Shown: positions 54,762 to 64,000, counted from the first letter of the stretch. The stretch is DNA of 64,000 nucleotides from Campylobacter concisus (GCF_003048875.2 NZ_CP049264.1:1-64000), one strand, 5' to 3'. Notes: a model not told the origin generated them from the sequence alone. A program made the numbers and translations.

Positions 54762-56087
54762 CTAAAATTTATTAGCTCTTTTTAACCTAAAAAGCGTCCA
54801 AGACAAAAAGCAAATCGCCGTAAAATAGACGCTAAAAAAGAGCGCCAGCCACATAAATTTGATCTCAAGTCCTAGCCAAAAGACCACCACGTAAAAGAGC
54901 GAGCATTGAAGCACGAGCTGTCTAAAGCCATTTAGCAAAAAGATCGCCACTGGGCGTTTTATCGCTTGTAGCGTGCTGCCTGAGATGTTTATCGTGCCGT
55001 AAGCCATGTAGGCAAGTGAATTGATGCCAAGGTAGAGCTTTGCCACTTCTAGCACGGCTGGCGTGCCATCAAAGAGCCTGATCGCGCTCTCGCCAAAAAG
55101 CCTGATAAAGATGTAGGCAAAGGCGCAGTAGATGAGCAAAAAAAGAAGCGATAGCTTGTAGCACTGCATCGCTCTTTGAAAGCTCTTAGCGCCGTAGTTT
55201 CTTGAGATGATGCTAAGCACTCCTGCTGCCATGCCGATGGTTGGAAGCACTAAAATTTGCTCGATCCTTAAGGCTATGCCATAGCCTGCCACTGCATTGA
55301 CGCCGTAAAAGCTTACAAATTTTAAAAGCACGAGCGAGCCAAGCGACATTGAGAGGTAGTTTAGGCAAGCTGGCAAGGCTTGCTTTAGTATCTTTGCCCA
55401 GACGGCAAAATTTGGCACGAAATAGCCTAAATTTCTAGGCTCTATCATCTTACTCTTTCTAACTTTAAAAAAGAGATAGAGCGTGCCTAAAAACTGCACG
55501 CTAGCCGTTGCTAGTGCAAGACCCTTTACTCCAAGAGCAAAGCCAAAGGCAAAAAGATAGCAAAAAAATGCGTTGATAAAAAGGCCTAAAAATAGCCAGT
55601 TGCGGTAGCTTTTAGTATCGCCAAGTGCGACTAGAACGCCGTTAAGCGATTTTATAAGCAAGAAAAATGGAGCTGCAAGAAAGATGACACCAGCGTAGTC
55701 AAGCGCCTCTTTGATGTAGTGATGATCAGCACCTAAAATGACCAGTAAATTTGGCGCTAGCAAGTAGCCACATAGCCCCATGAATAGGGCAAAAAGAAGC
55801 ACAAAAACGATGCCATTTGCCGCATAAAGTTTAGCCATTTTTGGTTTGTTTGCGCCAAGGCTGTTGCCTATTAGCGCGGTGAGTGCCGAGCCAAAGCCAA
55901 GCCCGATGCCAACGACGCTTAGATAGAGCAAAAAGCTCATCGCCATGCCAGCGACGGCTATGGTAGAAATTTTAGCGGCGAAAAATGTGCCAGTAACGTT
56001 GTAAAGCGTGTTAAACATCATGCCCACGCCAGCTGGCAGTGAGAGCGAGATGATTAGTTTATTTAGCGGGTCTTTTAGTAGGTCCAA
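54762..56087 (-). CDS. MATE-family efflux transporter
   Basis: A 441-residue protein with twelve membrane helices in two halves: LSLPAGVGMMFNTLYNVTGTFFAAKIST at the N-terminus is the MATE signature, then LTALIGNSLGANKPKMAKLY near 66. MATE pumps export drugs or cations with Na+ or H+. The start is TTG at 56087 with a weak AAGAAGA site. Downstream on the same strand is the toxin-antitoxin pair after a spacer; upstream is the broken VOC gene. Confidence 0.88.
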   Translation of the reverse strand: MDLLKDPLNKLIISLSLPAGVGMMFNTLYNVTGTFFAAKISTIAVAGMAMSFLLYLSVVGIGLGFGSALTALIGNSLGANKPKMAKLYAANGIVFVLLFALFMGLCGYLLAPNLLVILGADHHYIKEALDYAGVIFLAAPFFLLIKSLNGVLVALGDTKSYRNWLFLGLFINAFFCYLFAFGFALGVKGLALATASVQFLGTLYLFFKVRKSKMIEPRNLGYFVPNFAVWAKILKQALPACLNYLSMSLGSLVLLKFVSFYGVNAVAGYGIALRIEQILVLPTIGMAAGVLSIISRNYGAKSFQRAMQCYKLSLLFLLIYCAFAYIFIRLFGESAIRLFDGTPAVLEVAKLYLGINSLAYMAYGTINISGSTLQAIKRPVAIFLLNGFRQLVLQCSLFYVVVFWLGLEIKFMWLALFFSVYFTAICFLSWTLFRLKRANKF

Positions 56088-56099
56088 ATTATCTTCTTG

Positions 56100-56481
56100 C
56101 TAAATTTCATCTGGGCTAAGTTCTATCAAATTTCCATCAAAGTCGTAAATATATAAACTCTTCATTGCTCCAAGTGCTCCGTTTCGCCTAGCGACACCAA
56201 GCTCTATCTTCACACCTTTTGAAAGTAGCTCCAAACGCACCTCCTCTCTATGTCATTTTTAGCTAAAAGCATATATCAGCGCTACCCTTTGTTGGATGCT
56301 TTGCCGCAGGTAAAAACTCGCCCTCAAACCTATGTAAATTTATCTTTTGTGAGCCAAAATTTAGGCTAATGTGACCGTTTTTCTGAGCTGGTCGCATGCC
56401 TAAAATGTCGCAGTAAAATTTAAGCGCCTCTTTAACGTCGCTTACGACTATAACGATGTGATCTAAATTTTTTATCTGCAT
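56100..56481 (-). pseudogene. frameshifted VOC-family (glyoxalase-like) gene
   Basis: The minus strand reads a VOC domain: LDHIVIVVSDVKEALKFYCDILGMRP, then SADICF, where the frame ends at a stop. Reading on after one missing T in the T-tract near 56270 gives AKNDIE, and after removing an extra AG at about 56248 the frame continues EVRLELLSKGVKIELG, SLYIYDFDGNLIELSP to a stop at 56100-56102. Both changes are in simple repeats. The whole protein would be about 127 residues. The gene is either recently broken, read by slippage, or affected by sequencing errors. Confidence 0.8.
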
Positions 56482-56495
56482 TTTAGCTCACATCT

Positions 56496-57221
56496 TTATT
56501 TTTGATCTCTTGATGCCCTTTTTCTAGCGTAGATATTTAGGCATTCAACCGCTAGCGAGAAGCCCATCGCAAAGTAGATGTAGCCTTTTGGCACATGCAC
56601 GCCAAAGCCATCAAGCACGAGCGCAAAGCCAACAAGCACCAAGAATGCTAGTGCGAGCATTTTTATTGTTGGGTTGTTATCGACAAATTCTGAGATCGCT
56701 TTTGAGGCAAACATCATCACGCCAACTGCGATGATGACGGCAAGTATCATGATGTCGATGTGCTGAGCCATGCCAACTGCGGTGATAACGCTATCGAGTG
56801 AAAAGACTATGTCTAAAATGCCTATTTCTAGGATAGTGGCAAAAAATCCTGGATGAGACTTGCTCTCATGAGCCTCTTCATGCTTGCCAGTGACGTTTGC
56901 GTGGATCTCCATTGATGATTTTACTATCAAAAATAGACCGCCTATTATGAGCACTAGATCGCGTCCAGTGATGCTAAGCTCGCCTATGCTAAAGAGCGGC
57001 TTTGTAAGCTTCATGATCCAAAATAGCGAAAGTAGCAGGATGATCCTAGTGATCATCGCAAAGCCAAGCCCTAAAATGCGGCCTTTGCCCCTTTGCTCTG
57101 GTGGCAGTTTGCCTACTAAAATAGCGATAAATATTATGTTATCTATGCCTAAAACTATCTCCAAGCAAGTTAGCGTAAGTAGCGATATCCACGCCTCTGG
57201 CGAACTCAACCATTCAAACAT
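56496..57221 (-). CDS. TerC-family membrane protein
   Basis: The 241-residue protein has seven membrane helices and the TerC motifs: LEIVLGIDNIIFIAILVGKLP near 20 and GILDIVFSLDSVITAVGMA near 132, each with conserved Asp in a helix. A His/Glu-rich loop (KHEEAHESKSH near 113) lies between. TerC/Alx proteins are linked to tellurite resistance and manganese handling or metalation of exported enzymes. AAAGGAAGCAA before the ATG. Its start overlaps purN by eight bases. Confidence 0.87.
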   Translation of the reverse strand: MFEWLSSPEAWISLLTLTCLEIVLGIDNIIFIAILVGKLPPEQRGKGRILGLGFAMITRIILLLSLFWIMKLTKPLFSIGELSITGRDLVLIIGGLFLIVKSSMEIHANVTGKHEEAHESKSHPGFFATILEIGILDIVFSLDSVITAVGMAQHIDIMILAVIIAVGVMMFASKAISEFVDNNPTIKMLALAFLVLVGFALVLDGFGVHVPKGYIYFAMGFSLAVECLNIYARKRASRDQK

Positions 57222-57801
57222 TTGCTTCCTTTGTTAAAATTTTTATTATGCTCTCAGGCAAAATTTCATACTCTATGGCGTGAATTTTAGCCTCCCACTC
57301 ATCTAAGCTCATGCCATCTTCTCTTTCAAACGCTCTTTGTGCGATCAGTTTGCCCCCATCAAGCTCCTCGCTCACGTAGTGCACGCTAACTCCGCCAAGC
57401 ATCATGTCACTCTCAAAGCTCTCTTTTATCGCATGAGCGCCCTTAAAAAGTGGCAATATGGAAGGATGTAAATTTATGGCTTTTATCTGCGCCGTAAAAA
57501 CTGGCGTTAGTATCCTCATGAAGCCTGCAAGCACTGTAAGATCAGCACCGCTTTTTAAAATTTGCTCCACCAAAACAGCGTCAAATTCCTCACGGTTTTT
57601 AAATTTAGCACTCTCTATGACGAGCGTTTCAAGTCCAAATTTCTTAGCTCGCTCGATGCCAAAAGCACCAGGCTTGTTGCAGATACAAAGGCAAACTTCG
57701 ATCTTTACGCCGTTAAAAATTTGATTATGAACTTTTTTAAGTATCGATTCTAAATTTGAGCCACTGCCGCTAAAAAGCACGGCTATCTTTTTCGTAAGCA
57801 T
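57214..57801 (-). CDS. purN: phosphoribosylglycinamide formyltransferase
   Basis: PurN transfers a formyl group from 10-formyl-THF to GAR in purine synthesis. Motifs: substrate loop FSGSGSNLESIL near 9, the catalytic N, H region INLHPSILPLFKGAHAIKESFE near 108 and SVHYVSEELDGGKLIAQ near 133 with the catalytic Asp. The 195 residues are normal. It overlaps the upstream NAD(P)HX-repair gene by 19 bp and the downstream terC-like gene by eight. Confidence 0.95.
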   Translation of the reverse strand: MLTKKIAVLFSGSGSNLESILKKVHNQIFNGVKIEVCLCICNKPGAFGIERAKKFGLETLVIESAKFKNREEFDAVLVEQILKSGADLTVLAGFMRILTPVFTAQIKAINLHPSILPLFKGAHAIKESFESDMMLGGVSVHYVSEELDGGKLIAQRAFEREDGMSLDEWEAKIHAIEYEILPESIIKILTKEANV

Positions 57802-59186
57802 TTTACTCCTTTGATGATGTCTGTTGGCTCCAGCGCGTAGCTGTTTTTGCCAAAATTTCTAAGGCTAAGCGCATGAGCTAAAGTGGCTGAGATGGCAGCA
57901 TTTAGTGGCTCGTAGCCTTGAGCCAAAAGTGCTAGTACAAGGCCGCTTAGCACGTCGCCACTGCCGCCTTTTGCAAGCGCGCTTTTACCATAAGGCATGA
58001 CGTAAATTTGCCCATCTTTGGCGATTATGGTGTTTGCTCCTTTTAGCACAAGAACGGCATTAAATTTCACGCTCCAAGCCTTAGCGTAAGCGTATCTGTT
58101 TTCTTGCAAAGTTTGCACATCTATATCGGCCATTTTGCAAATTTTTAAAAGCGAGCAAAACTCCTTTGGATGAGGTGTCAAGACGCAGTTCTCGCTTAGC
58201 AGGTCAAGCACTTTTGGGCTGTAAAAGATATCAGCGTCAAGCACAAGCTTTTTGCCATTTAAATTTTGCACCTCAAGCTCTTCTACGCCCTTTTTGCCAA
58301 GCCCCATGCCAAGGGCTCCAGCGTTCATTTTTTCACTTATATTGCTAGCTTGCATGATGTGCGTTGGTAAATTTAAACCCTGCTCGCCTATCACGCTAAC
58401 TAGCCCAGCCCCAAAGGCAAATGCCGCCTTTGCGCAAAGCTTGCTAGCTCCTATGTGCTCGCCAGATATGATAAATGCGTGGCCAAAGTCGCCCTTATTT
58501 ACGCACTTATTTTTTCTATTTGGAAGTATGAGATCGCATTTTTCAAGCAAATGATAGTCGCTCTCGCACTCGTAGTTTTGCGCGCTTATGCCAAGTGTGG
58601 CGAGTTTTATCTTGCCAACATAGTCTTTTGCTGCGTCACTATAAAGAGCTAGCTTTCTAGCTCCCATCGTGATGGTAGCGTCTGCTTTTACGCAAGCGCC
58701 AAGCACCTTGCCATCGTTACTTAGCCCGCTTGGCACGTCGCAAGCGATGATATAGGCAGGGCTGGCGTTTATTTTTGAGATTAATTCTATGTGCTTTTTG
58801 TCTAAATTTCTATTTAGCCCTGAGCCAAAAAGCCCATCTATGAAGCATTTTGCGCTATTTAAGCTATTTTCTATATCTTTGCTCTCTCGCACGCCAGCAA
58901 ATTTGACCCTTTCAAGCTGTTTGGCGGCAAGTGGCTTTAAATTTTTACTAGCTAGGATAAATTCACACTCATACTCGCCCTCTAGCATCCTTAAAGCGCA
59001 AAGCACGTCAGCGCCGTTATTTCCGCCACCGCAAATGCCAAGCACCCTCTTGCCTTTTTTAAATTTCTTACGGATGAAATTTGCTATGGCTGCGGCTGCA
59101 TTTTCCATTAAAAGCTCTTCGCTAAGGTTAAATTTCTCGCCTGCTCGCTCGTCTAAAACTCTCGTGTCTAAATATAAATTTTTCAT
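57783..59186 (-). CDS. nnrD: bifunctional NAD(P)HX epimerase / ADP-dependent dehydratase
   Basis: Repairs hydrated NAD(P)H. The N-terminal half (about 1-200) is the YjeF_N epimerase: ENAAAAIANFIRKKF near 28 and the GICGGGNNGADVLC nucleotide loop near 49, with CDVPSGLSNDG near 150. The C-terminal half is the ribokinase-like dehydratase with LTPHPKEFCSLL near 345, VLKGANTIIA near 383 and KGGSGDVLSGLVLALLAQG near 412, where the Asp is catalytic. The 467 residues are slightly short of the E. coli protein. It lies directly after the ComM gene. Confidence 0.92.
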   Translation of the reverse strand: MKNLYLDTRVLDERAGEKFNLSEELLMENAAAAIANFIRKKFKKGKRVLGICGGGNNGADVLCALRMLEGEYECEFILASKNLKPLAAKQLERVKFAGVRESKDIENSLNSAKCFIDGLFGSGLNRNLDKKHIELISKINASPAYIIACDVPSGLSNDGKVLGACVKADATITMGARKLALYSDAAKDYVGKIKLATLGISAQNYECESDYHLLEKCDLILPNRKNKCVNKGDFGHAFIISGEHIGASKLCAKAAFAFGAGLVSVIGEQGLNLPTHIMQASNISEKMNAGALGMGLGKKGVEELEVQNLNGKKLVLDADIFYSPKVLDLLSENCVLTPHPKEFCSLLKICKMADIDVQTLQENRYAYAKAWSVKFNAVLVLKGANTIIAKDGQIYVMPYGKSALAKGGSGDVLSGLVLALLAQGYEPLNAAISATLAHALSLRNFGKNSYALEPTDIIKGVKCLRKR

Positions 59187-59187
59187 T

Positions 59188-60693
59188 CTATGCCCTAAAA
59201 CTAAGCGCCTCTAGGATGTGGGACTTTAAAATTTGCTCGCTCTCATCAAGATCGGCGATGCTTCTAGCTACTCTAAGCGTCCTTTTTATGCCCCTTTGAG
59301 AGAGGTTGTATTTCGTGGCAGCCTTTTGTAAAATCTCACTCGCCTCGGCGTTTAACGTGCAAAATTTAGCCACCTGCGCGTCATTTAGCTTGCCATTTAG
59401 CTCATCTTGATCCCGCTTTTTTTGAAAGATAAAGGCTTTTAAGACCATCTCGCTCATCTGCTGTGAGCTTAAACTTGCCTTATCATCTGGTGAGCTCTCG
59501 TCCATCGCGACTTTTAAGTCTATGCGGTCAAGCACTGGGGCTGAAATTTTGGCTTTGTAGTTTTTTATCTCATTTTCGCTGCATTTGCAGTTTAGGTTGC
59601 GGGAGAATAAATTTCCACAAGGGCAGGGATTTTGAGCGGCTACGAAGATAAATTTAGTCTCATAAGTCACTTTTGAATTTACCCTTGCGATGTGGATTTG
59701 ATTGTCCTCAAGTGGCTCTCTAAGGCTTTCTATCACCTGCTTGGCAAAGTGTGGGAACTCGTCAAAAAATAGCACTCCGCCATTTGCAAGTGCGATCTCA
59801 CCGATCTTTGCGACGTTTGAGCCTCCGCCAAAGATCGAGCTTTTTGTCGAGGTGTGGTGCGGCGAGCGAAAGGCTCTAATGCTTGTAAATTCGCTATCTT
59901 GCAGGTTTAGCGAGCGGTAGGCTGCGGACTTTAGCACCTCTTCTAGGCTTTGTGGCGCCATGATATAAACTAGGCGTTTTGCGCACATGCTCTTGCCGCT
60001 GCCTGGGCTGCCTTCAAATAGGATATTGTGCATGCCAACAGCTGCGATGACGCAGGCTCTTTTGGCTCTTTCTTGACCCAAAACGTCCTTAAAATCAAGC
60101 TCGAAATTTAAATTTGGAACGTATCTTTTGCCAGAAATTTCTATCACATTTGAAAATAGCTCGTGTGTGGCGTTAAAATGCGTGCTTTTAGCAAATTCTT
60201 CGTCGCTAAAAAACTTGATCGCCTCTTCTAGCGTGCTAACGCCATAAACCTCTAAATTTGGTATCATCGAGGCTTTAGCGGCTATCTCCTTAGGCACTAA
60301 AATTTTTGCCTTTTGCACCTGTGTGCTTAAAAAAAGTAGGATCGAAAATAAATTTGCCGTGCTTTTTACACTGCCGTCAAGTCCAAGCTCGCCAAAAACA
60401 AAAATTTTCTCCAAGCTTTTTGCCTTTTGAAGGGCGATTAAAAGGGCGATACTTAAGTCAAAATGTGAGCCACTTTTTGGCAGGTCGGAGGGGGATAAAT
60501 TTATGGTTATTTTTTGCGCTGGAAAGGCAAAATCAAGCGCTAAAAGTGCCGCCTTTACACGCTCCGTGCTCTCTTTGATGCTGGTGCTTGCAAGACCCAC
60601 GATACTAAAGCCAGGAAGCCCACGAGAAAAGATAGACTCAACATCAATGATCTTTAGTCCGTCGCCGTAAGTAGCACATTTTAGGGACTTCAT
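59188..60693 (-). CDS. comM: YifB/ComM-family Mg-chelatase-like AAA ATPase
   Basis: ComM is a hexameric helicase for branch migration in natural transformation; family members are widespread. The 501 residues have the N-terminal Lon-like domain (GLPGFSIVGLASTSIKESTERVKAAL near 27) and the AAA domain with Walker A EGSPGSGKSMCAKRL near 220, Walker B GGVLFFDEFPHFAKQ near 300, an NPCPCG zinc-type motif near 348, and a C-terminal arginine-finger helical part. Its ATG overlaps the def stop (ATGA). Campylobacter is naturally competent, which fits. Confidence 0.9.
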   Translation of the reverse strand: MKSLKCATYGDGLKIIDVESIFSRGLPGFSIVGLASTSIKESTERVKAALLALDFAFPAQKITINLSPSDLPKSGSHFDLSIALLIALQKAKSLEKIFVFGELGLDGSVKSTANLFSILLFLSTQVQKAKILVPKEIAAKASMIPNLEVYGVSTLEEAIKFFSDEEFAKSTHFNATHELFSNVIEISGKRYVPNLNFELDFKDVLGQERAKRACVIAAVGMHNILFEGSPGSGKSMCAKRLVYIMAPQSLEEVLKSAAYRSLNLQDSEFTSIRAFRSPHHTSTKSSIFGGGSNVAKIGEIALANGGVLFFDEFPHFAKQVIESLREPLEDNQIHIARVNSKVTYETKFIFVAAQNPCPCGNLFSRNLNCKCSENEIKNYKAKISAPVLDRIDLKVAMDESSPDDKASLSSQQMSEMVLKAFIFQKKRDQDELNGKLNDAQVAKFCTLNAEASEILQKAATKYNLSQRGIKRTLRVARSIADLDESEQILKSHILEALSFRA

Positions 60694-61208
60694 GATGTCT
60701 TTTCTTTTTTCTGCTTTTTGTATTCCTTGTCGAATTTTTTGCGTTTGTTAAAGCCTATTTTTTCTATAAAAAGATGTCCGTCTAGGTGGTCATTTTCATG
60801 CTGAATAGCGATCGCTAGTAGCCCGTCAGTTTTTAAGGTCTGCTCTTTGCCAAAGCGGTCTTGAAATTTAATAGCAACTACCTCGCTTCTTTTAACGTCC
60901 TCGTAGTAGCCAGGCACGCTAAGGCAGCCCTCTTGATAGACGCACTCGCCCTCACGTAGCTCAAATTTTGGGTTTATGATCTCGATTAAATTTTCTCTAT
61001 CTTGCACGCCTTCTTCGTTGGCTAAATTTATGATGAAAATTCTCTTTGCAACGCCTATTTGTATGGCCGCAAGACCGATGCCTTCTTTTGCGATCATCGT
61101 CTCATACATATCATCAAGAAGTTTGTGAAGTTTCTCATCAAAGACTTCGACCTCTTTTGAAATTTCATAAAGTTTTTTATTTGGATAGGATAAAACTTCT
61201 AGTATCAA
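60690..61208 (-). CDS. def: peptide deformylase
   Basis: Def removes the formyl group from nascent proteins. All three motifs are intact: GIGLAAIQIG near 43, EGCLSVP near 93 with the metal Cys, and QHENDHLDG near 136 with the metal His pair. The 172 residues are typical. The start is TTG at 61208, one base past the stop of the GGDEF gene, with only a weak ribosome binding site, so it probably depends on upstream translation. Confidence 0.96.
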   Translation of the reverse strand: MILEVLSYPNKKLYEISKEVEVFDEKLHKLLDDMYETMIAKEGIGLAAIQIGVAKRIFIINLANEEGVQDRENLIEIINPKFELREGECVYQEGCLSVPGYYEDVKRSEVVAIKFQDRFGKEQTLKTDGLLAIAIQHENDHLDGHLFIEKIGFNKRKKFDKEYKKQKKEKTS

Positions 61209-61209
61209 A

Positions 61210-62244
61210 CTAATTCTCTGCTTTCTCGTCTAAAAATAGCGGCTCATTTAGGTCTTGGTTGGTCTCTAGCTTGTCAAGTGCGTGAGAGAGCAACTCTTCG
61301 GTGCTCTTTGTCTTTGAGATCATGCTTGAGACGATCTGCACGTCTAGTTTGCACTCTTCGTTGTCGATCTTCCAAGGCATAGATGAGAGCATGTTTAAAA
61401 TTCTCGCGCACGCTTGCTTTGTGCCGTTTTCATCGGTGTATTTCATCACCATAGCAAAGCAGCCATCGCCGTAGTGTGCGACTATATCGCTTCTACGTGA
61501 AGTTCTTAAAAGAAGCTGTGACATGCTTTTAAACATATTGTTTCGCTCTTTTAAATTTTTAACTCGGTTTGCAAATTTATCTTTTATCTTGACTAGCAAA
61601 AATGAGGCATTATAGCCGTAACGCCTAACAGACTCGATCTCACTGCTTATGGTCGCTACTAGAAATTTCTTATTATAGACCTCGTATGTTGTGTCGTAGA
61701 TCGACTGCTCTTCGATCGCCTTAAACATCTTGCCGACCTCTTCATAGCTCATCTTGATGACGTCAAGATGCTTGTCCATGAGGTCGTTTAGCTTGATGAG
61801 GTCTTGGTTAAAGGCGCTTAAGACATTTTGCAGTGCAAGGACGTTTGTATTGTTTTTAAGTCCATCCATACGCTTTTGCACTAGGCCTCTCATAACGCCT
61901 AAATTTTTATAGATGAGCACGACTGCTTGAAGCATGCTCTTTATCTGGATAAAGCCTTGTTTTACCTCTTTTTCGATAGAGATATTGCCGTTTGTTGGCA
62001 CCGAGCTTTCAGAATTTGTCACGATGATATCGCCGATCTCTTTTCTAAACTCATCTGACTGCCCATCAAGCATCTTTTCAAAGTAGATAGAGTAGTTTGT
62101 CGGCGTAGATGGGACGTTGTCGTCACTTAGTTCGTGTAAAACGTCCTCTGAAAATTTATAGATATTTACCTTTTCTTTTTTGACAGCTGGTTTTGCTTCA
62201 GCTGCTTTTCTCTTTGGATCTGGTGCGTTATCTATCTTTATCAC
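61210..62244 (-). CDS. degenerate GGDEF-domain protein
   Basis: The 344-residue protein has an N-terminal helical region (about 25-170) and a C-terminal GGDEF fold: YDTTYEVYNKKFLVATISSEIESVRRYG near 183 matches the domain start (DxLTxLxNRR), and RTSRRSDIVAHYGDGCFAMVM near 247 is the place of the signature, which is YGDGCF instead of GGDEF. Diguanylate cyclase activity is therefore unlikely; it may bind GTP or c-di-GMP, or act as a scaffold. GTG start. It is embedded between clpP and def, on one transcript with protein-maturation genes. Confidence 0.75.
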   Translation of the reverse strand: MIKIDNAPDPKRKAAEAKPAVKKEKVNIYKFSEDVLHELSDDNVPSTPTNYSIYFEKMLDGQSDEFRKEIGDIIVTNSESSVPTNGNISIEKEVKQGFIQIKSMLQAVVLIYKNLGVMRGLVQKRMDGLKNNTNVLALQNVLSAFNQDLIKLNDLMDKHLDVIKMSYEEVGKMFKAIEEQSIYDTTYEVYNKKFLVATISSEIESVRRYGYNASFLLVKIKDKFANRVKNLKERNNMFKSMSQLLLRTSRRSDIVAHYGDGCFAMVMKYTDENGTKQACARILNMLSSMPWKIDNEECKLDVQIVSSMISKTKSTEELLSHALDKLETNQDLNEPLFLDEKAEN

Positions 62245-62252
62245 TTTGGGCC

Positions 62253-62843
62253 TTATTTAAAACTTTTCTCCAAAATTTTATCGACAAGTCCGTATTCTTT
62301 AGCTTCAGCTGAGCTCATAAAGAAGTCGCGCTCAGTATCTTTTACGATCTTGCTTAGCTTTTGGCCTGTGTTTTTTGCCAAAATTCCATTTAAAATTTCT
62401 TTCAAACGTAAAATTTCGCGAGCTTGTATCTCGATATCGGTCGCTTGTCCTCTAGCACCGCCGAGTGGTTGGTGTATCATGATACGAGAATTTGGCAGTG
62501 CATATCTCTTGCCAGGTGCGCCACAGCTTAGCAAAAATGCACCCATACTAGCGGCCTGACCGATGCAGATAGTGCAAACATCTGGCTTTATGTAGTTCAT
62601 CGTGTCATAGATACTAAAGCCACTTGTTATCACGCCACCTGGTGAGTTTATATAAAGGTAGATATCTTTATCTGGATCTTCAGCCTCTAAAAATAGCAGC
62701 TGAGCGACGATGGAAGCAGCCATGCCGTCCTCTATCTCGCCACTTAGCATAACGATCCTGTCTTTTAAAAGACGGGAGTATATATCATAGCTTCGCTCAC
62801 CTCTGCTAGTTCTTTCAACTACGACAGGAACGTAATAGCTCAT
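62253..62843 (-). CDS. clpP: ATP-dependent Clp protease proteolytic subunit
   Basis: ClpP forms the tetradecameric protease chamber. The catalytic Ser is in [14 protein letters not shown] near 98, His in [15 protein letters not shown] near 123 and Asp in [11 protein letters not shown] near 172. The 196 residues are normal. Its ATG overlaps the tig stop (TAATG). The tig-clpP pair followed by def groups nascent-chain folding, degradation and deformylation. Confidence 0.97.
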   Translation of the reverse strand: MSYYVPVVVERTSRGERSYDIYSRLLKDRIVMLSGEIEDGMAASIVAQLLFLEAEDPDKDIYLYINSPGGVITSGFSIYDTMNYIKPDVCTICIGQAASMGAFLLSCGAPGKRYALPNSRIMIHQPLGGARGQATDIEIQAREILRLKEILNGILAKNTGQKLSKIVKDTERDFFMSSAEAKEYGLVDKILEKSFK

Positions 62844-64000
62844 TACTCAGCCTTCTCTTTTTTGCTTGCTTTTTTCTCGTCTTTTTCTTTGTTGAAAAGC
62901 TCGCTAAATAGCTTCTCTTCGATCATCGACATCTTTATAGCTGGAAGCATGCCTTGGTTGCGGTACATCTCAAGGTGCGCTTTTGGATCTTGACCGCTTC
63001 TATACGCCTCAAAATAGATCGCTTGAACGACCTCTTGATCGCTCACTTTCACGCCTCTTACGCGAGCTAGCTCATCGATGATGAAAGTTAGGCGAACGCT
63101 ATTTTCAGCGTCTTTTCTATACTCGTCACGTTTTTTAGCTAGAGCGTCTTTGTCCTCTCTAAATTTCTTCATATCATCTGGAGTAAATGAGCTCCATGCG
63201 TTTCTAAACTGCATATCGATCTCTTGCTCTACGATATTTTTTGGCACGTCAAATTTAAATTTCTCAACCGCAGCTTCAGCAAATTTTGGTTTTAGCTCTT
63301 CGTTTATAAGTTTATAAATTTTCTCTTGGCGAATTTGCTCTTTTATGCGCTCTTCAAGTAGCTCTTCAGTTGGTTTTTCTTCGTTTGGAAGGATAGTTTT
63401 TAGCATCTCTTCGTCTAGTTTTTCAGGGATATTTCTCTCTTGAATTTCATGAAGTTTGACTTTAAAAACAGCGTCTTTGCCAGCTAAATGTGCAGCGCCG
63501 TAGTTCTCTGGAAATTTAACCTCGATATCTTTTTCGCCGCCAGCTTTTATGCCTACCATGCCATCTTCAAAGCCTGGGATGAATTGGTTTGAGCCGATCT
63601 CAAGCACGTAGTTTTCAGCCTTGCCACCTTCAAATGCAACGCCATCAACAAAGCCTTCAAAGTCAAATTTAGCAAAATCGCCCACTTTTAGGCCTCTTTT
63701 GCTCTCTACTTTTTCAAGTGGAGCTATCATTTTTAGAAGCTCAGCTTTCTTCTCATCGATATCTTTTTTCAAAACACGTGGGTTTGAAAACTCAGGTATC
63801 AAGCTCTCATAGCCACTCACATCGACGCTTGGCTTAAATGAAACTGTTAGCTCAACGTCGATCTTGTCATCTTTTCTGTCAAATTTTGAAACGATAGGCT
63901 CGCCGATAAGGTCGTCATTTTTCTTGCCTGCTTTTTTGATAGCCTCTTCGACTACATCTCTTAAGACATCTTGCTCAGCGTCGTTTGTTAGCTCTTTCTC
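62843..64000 (-). CDS. tig: trigger factor, 3' part (gene runs off the window)
   Basis: Trigger factor is the ribosome-bound chaperone with prolyl isomerase activity. The reading frame is open from the window edge to the stop at 62843, giving 385 codons; the N-terminal ribosome-binding signature lies outside. Seen: the FKBP domain with [46 protein letters not shown], read as consecutive segments, and the C-terminal chaperone arms ending in a Lys/Glu-rich tail ([15 protein letters not shown]). The GTG at 63820 is internal, not the start. Confidence 0.96.
   Translation of the reverse strand, partial: EKELTNDAEQDVLRDVVEEAIKKAGKKNDDLIGEPIVSKFDRKDDKIDVELTVSFKPSVDVSGYESLIPEFSNPRVLKKDIDEKKAELLKMIAPLEKVESKRGLKVGDFAKFDFEGFVDGVAFEGGKAENYVLEIGSNQFIPGFEDGMVGIKAGGEKDIEVKFPENYGAAHLAGKDAVFKVKLHEIQERNIPEKLDEEMLKTILPNEEKPTEELLEERIKEQIRQEKIYKLINEELKPKFAEAAVEKFKFDVPKNIVEQEIDMQFRNAWSSFTPDDMKKFREDKDALAKKRDEYRKDAENSVRLTFIIDELARVRGVKVSDQEVVQAIYFEAYRSGQDPKAHLEMYRNQGMLPAIKMSMIEEKLFSELFNKEKDEKKASKKEKAE

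Overview
The window looks like a low-GC epsilonproteobacterial chromosome, most likely Campylobacter (C. concisus-like), cut so that it starts at the TTG start codon of dnaA. Evidence: the dnaA-dnaN-gyrB start with TTCAC-core DnaA boxes between dnaA and dnaN, thrS-infC separated from rpmI-rplT, the tig-clpP-def block, many AAGGA ribosome binding sites with TTG or GTG starts, and TATAAT -10 boxes without clear -35 boxes. This taxon call is inference; no database was searched.

Layout. 0-7.4 kb: replication start (dnaA, oriC-like spacer, dnaN, gyrB), queF with an unusual charged tail, an HD-domain protein, and a 4.5S SRP RNA gene on the minus strand that runs into the HD gene. 7.4-12.3 kb: thiD remnant, RDD protein, purM, coaE, an AlkC/AlkD-like HEAT protein, dapF, rplT and rpmI. 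12.5-18.2 kb: secreted C69 dipeptidase, a long structured spacer, then metE, a lipoprotein and a metF-like gene. 18.2-20.8 kb: decayed response regulator, a NapC/NrfH-type cytochrome with a tetraheme partner, and tRNA-Val. 20.8-28.3 kb: a short retention-module (type I secretion) surface protein, an AGCS symporter, an unknown protein, rarA, a flavin-binding protein, ung and a tRNA deacylase. 28.3-35.9 kb: hairpin-rich thrS leader, thrS-infC, a 1.7 kb gene-free region with degenerate ~200-300 bp repeats and a decayed SUKH copy, gdhA, an intact SUKH gene and a beta-propeller protein.

35.9-42.9 kb: biotin carboxylase, hemJ, TM2-SHOCT protein, lspA, glmM, rpsT, prfA and a molbindin. 43.2-50 kb: Tat-exported fumarate-reductase-like flavoprotein, dgkA, xth, mntP, DUF4197, DMT transporter, methyltransferase, thioesterase. 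50-54.2 kb: a zinc module, with a Fur-family regulator divergent from znuA, a DUF1007-NicO permease, znuC and znuB; a perfect palindrome lies in the shared promoter region. 54.2-64 kb: a RelE-type toxin-antitoxin pair, MATE exporter, frameshifted VOC gene, TerC, purN, NAD(P)HX repair enzyme, YifB/ComM, def, a degenerate GGDEF protein, clpP and the 3' part of tig.

Most genes are housekeeping. The points most worth following are the structured metE leader, the duplicated and decayed SUKH immunity-type gene beside degenerate repeats, the short retention-module protein, the QueF tail, the dispersed flavocytochrome c components, and the palindrome between the Fur-family gene and znuA. I did not find a CRISPR array, prophage or complete insertion sequence.
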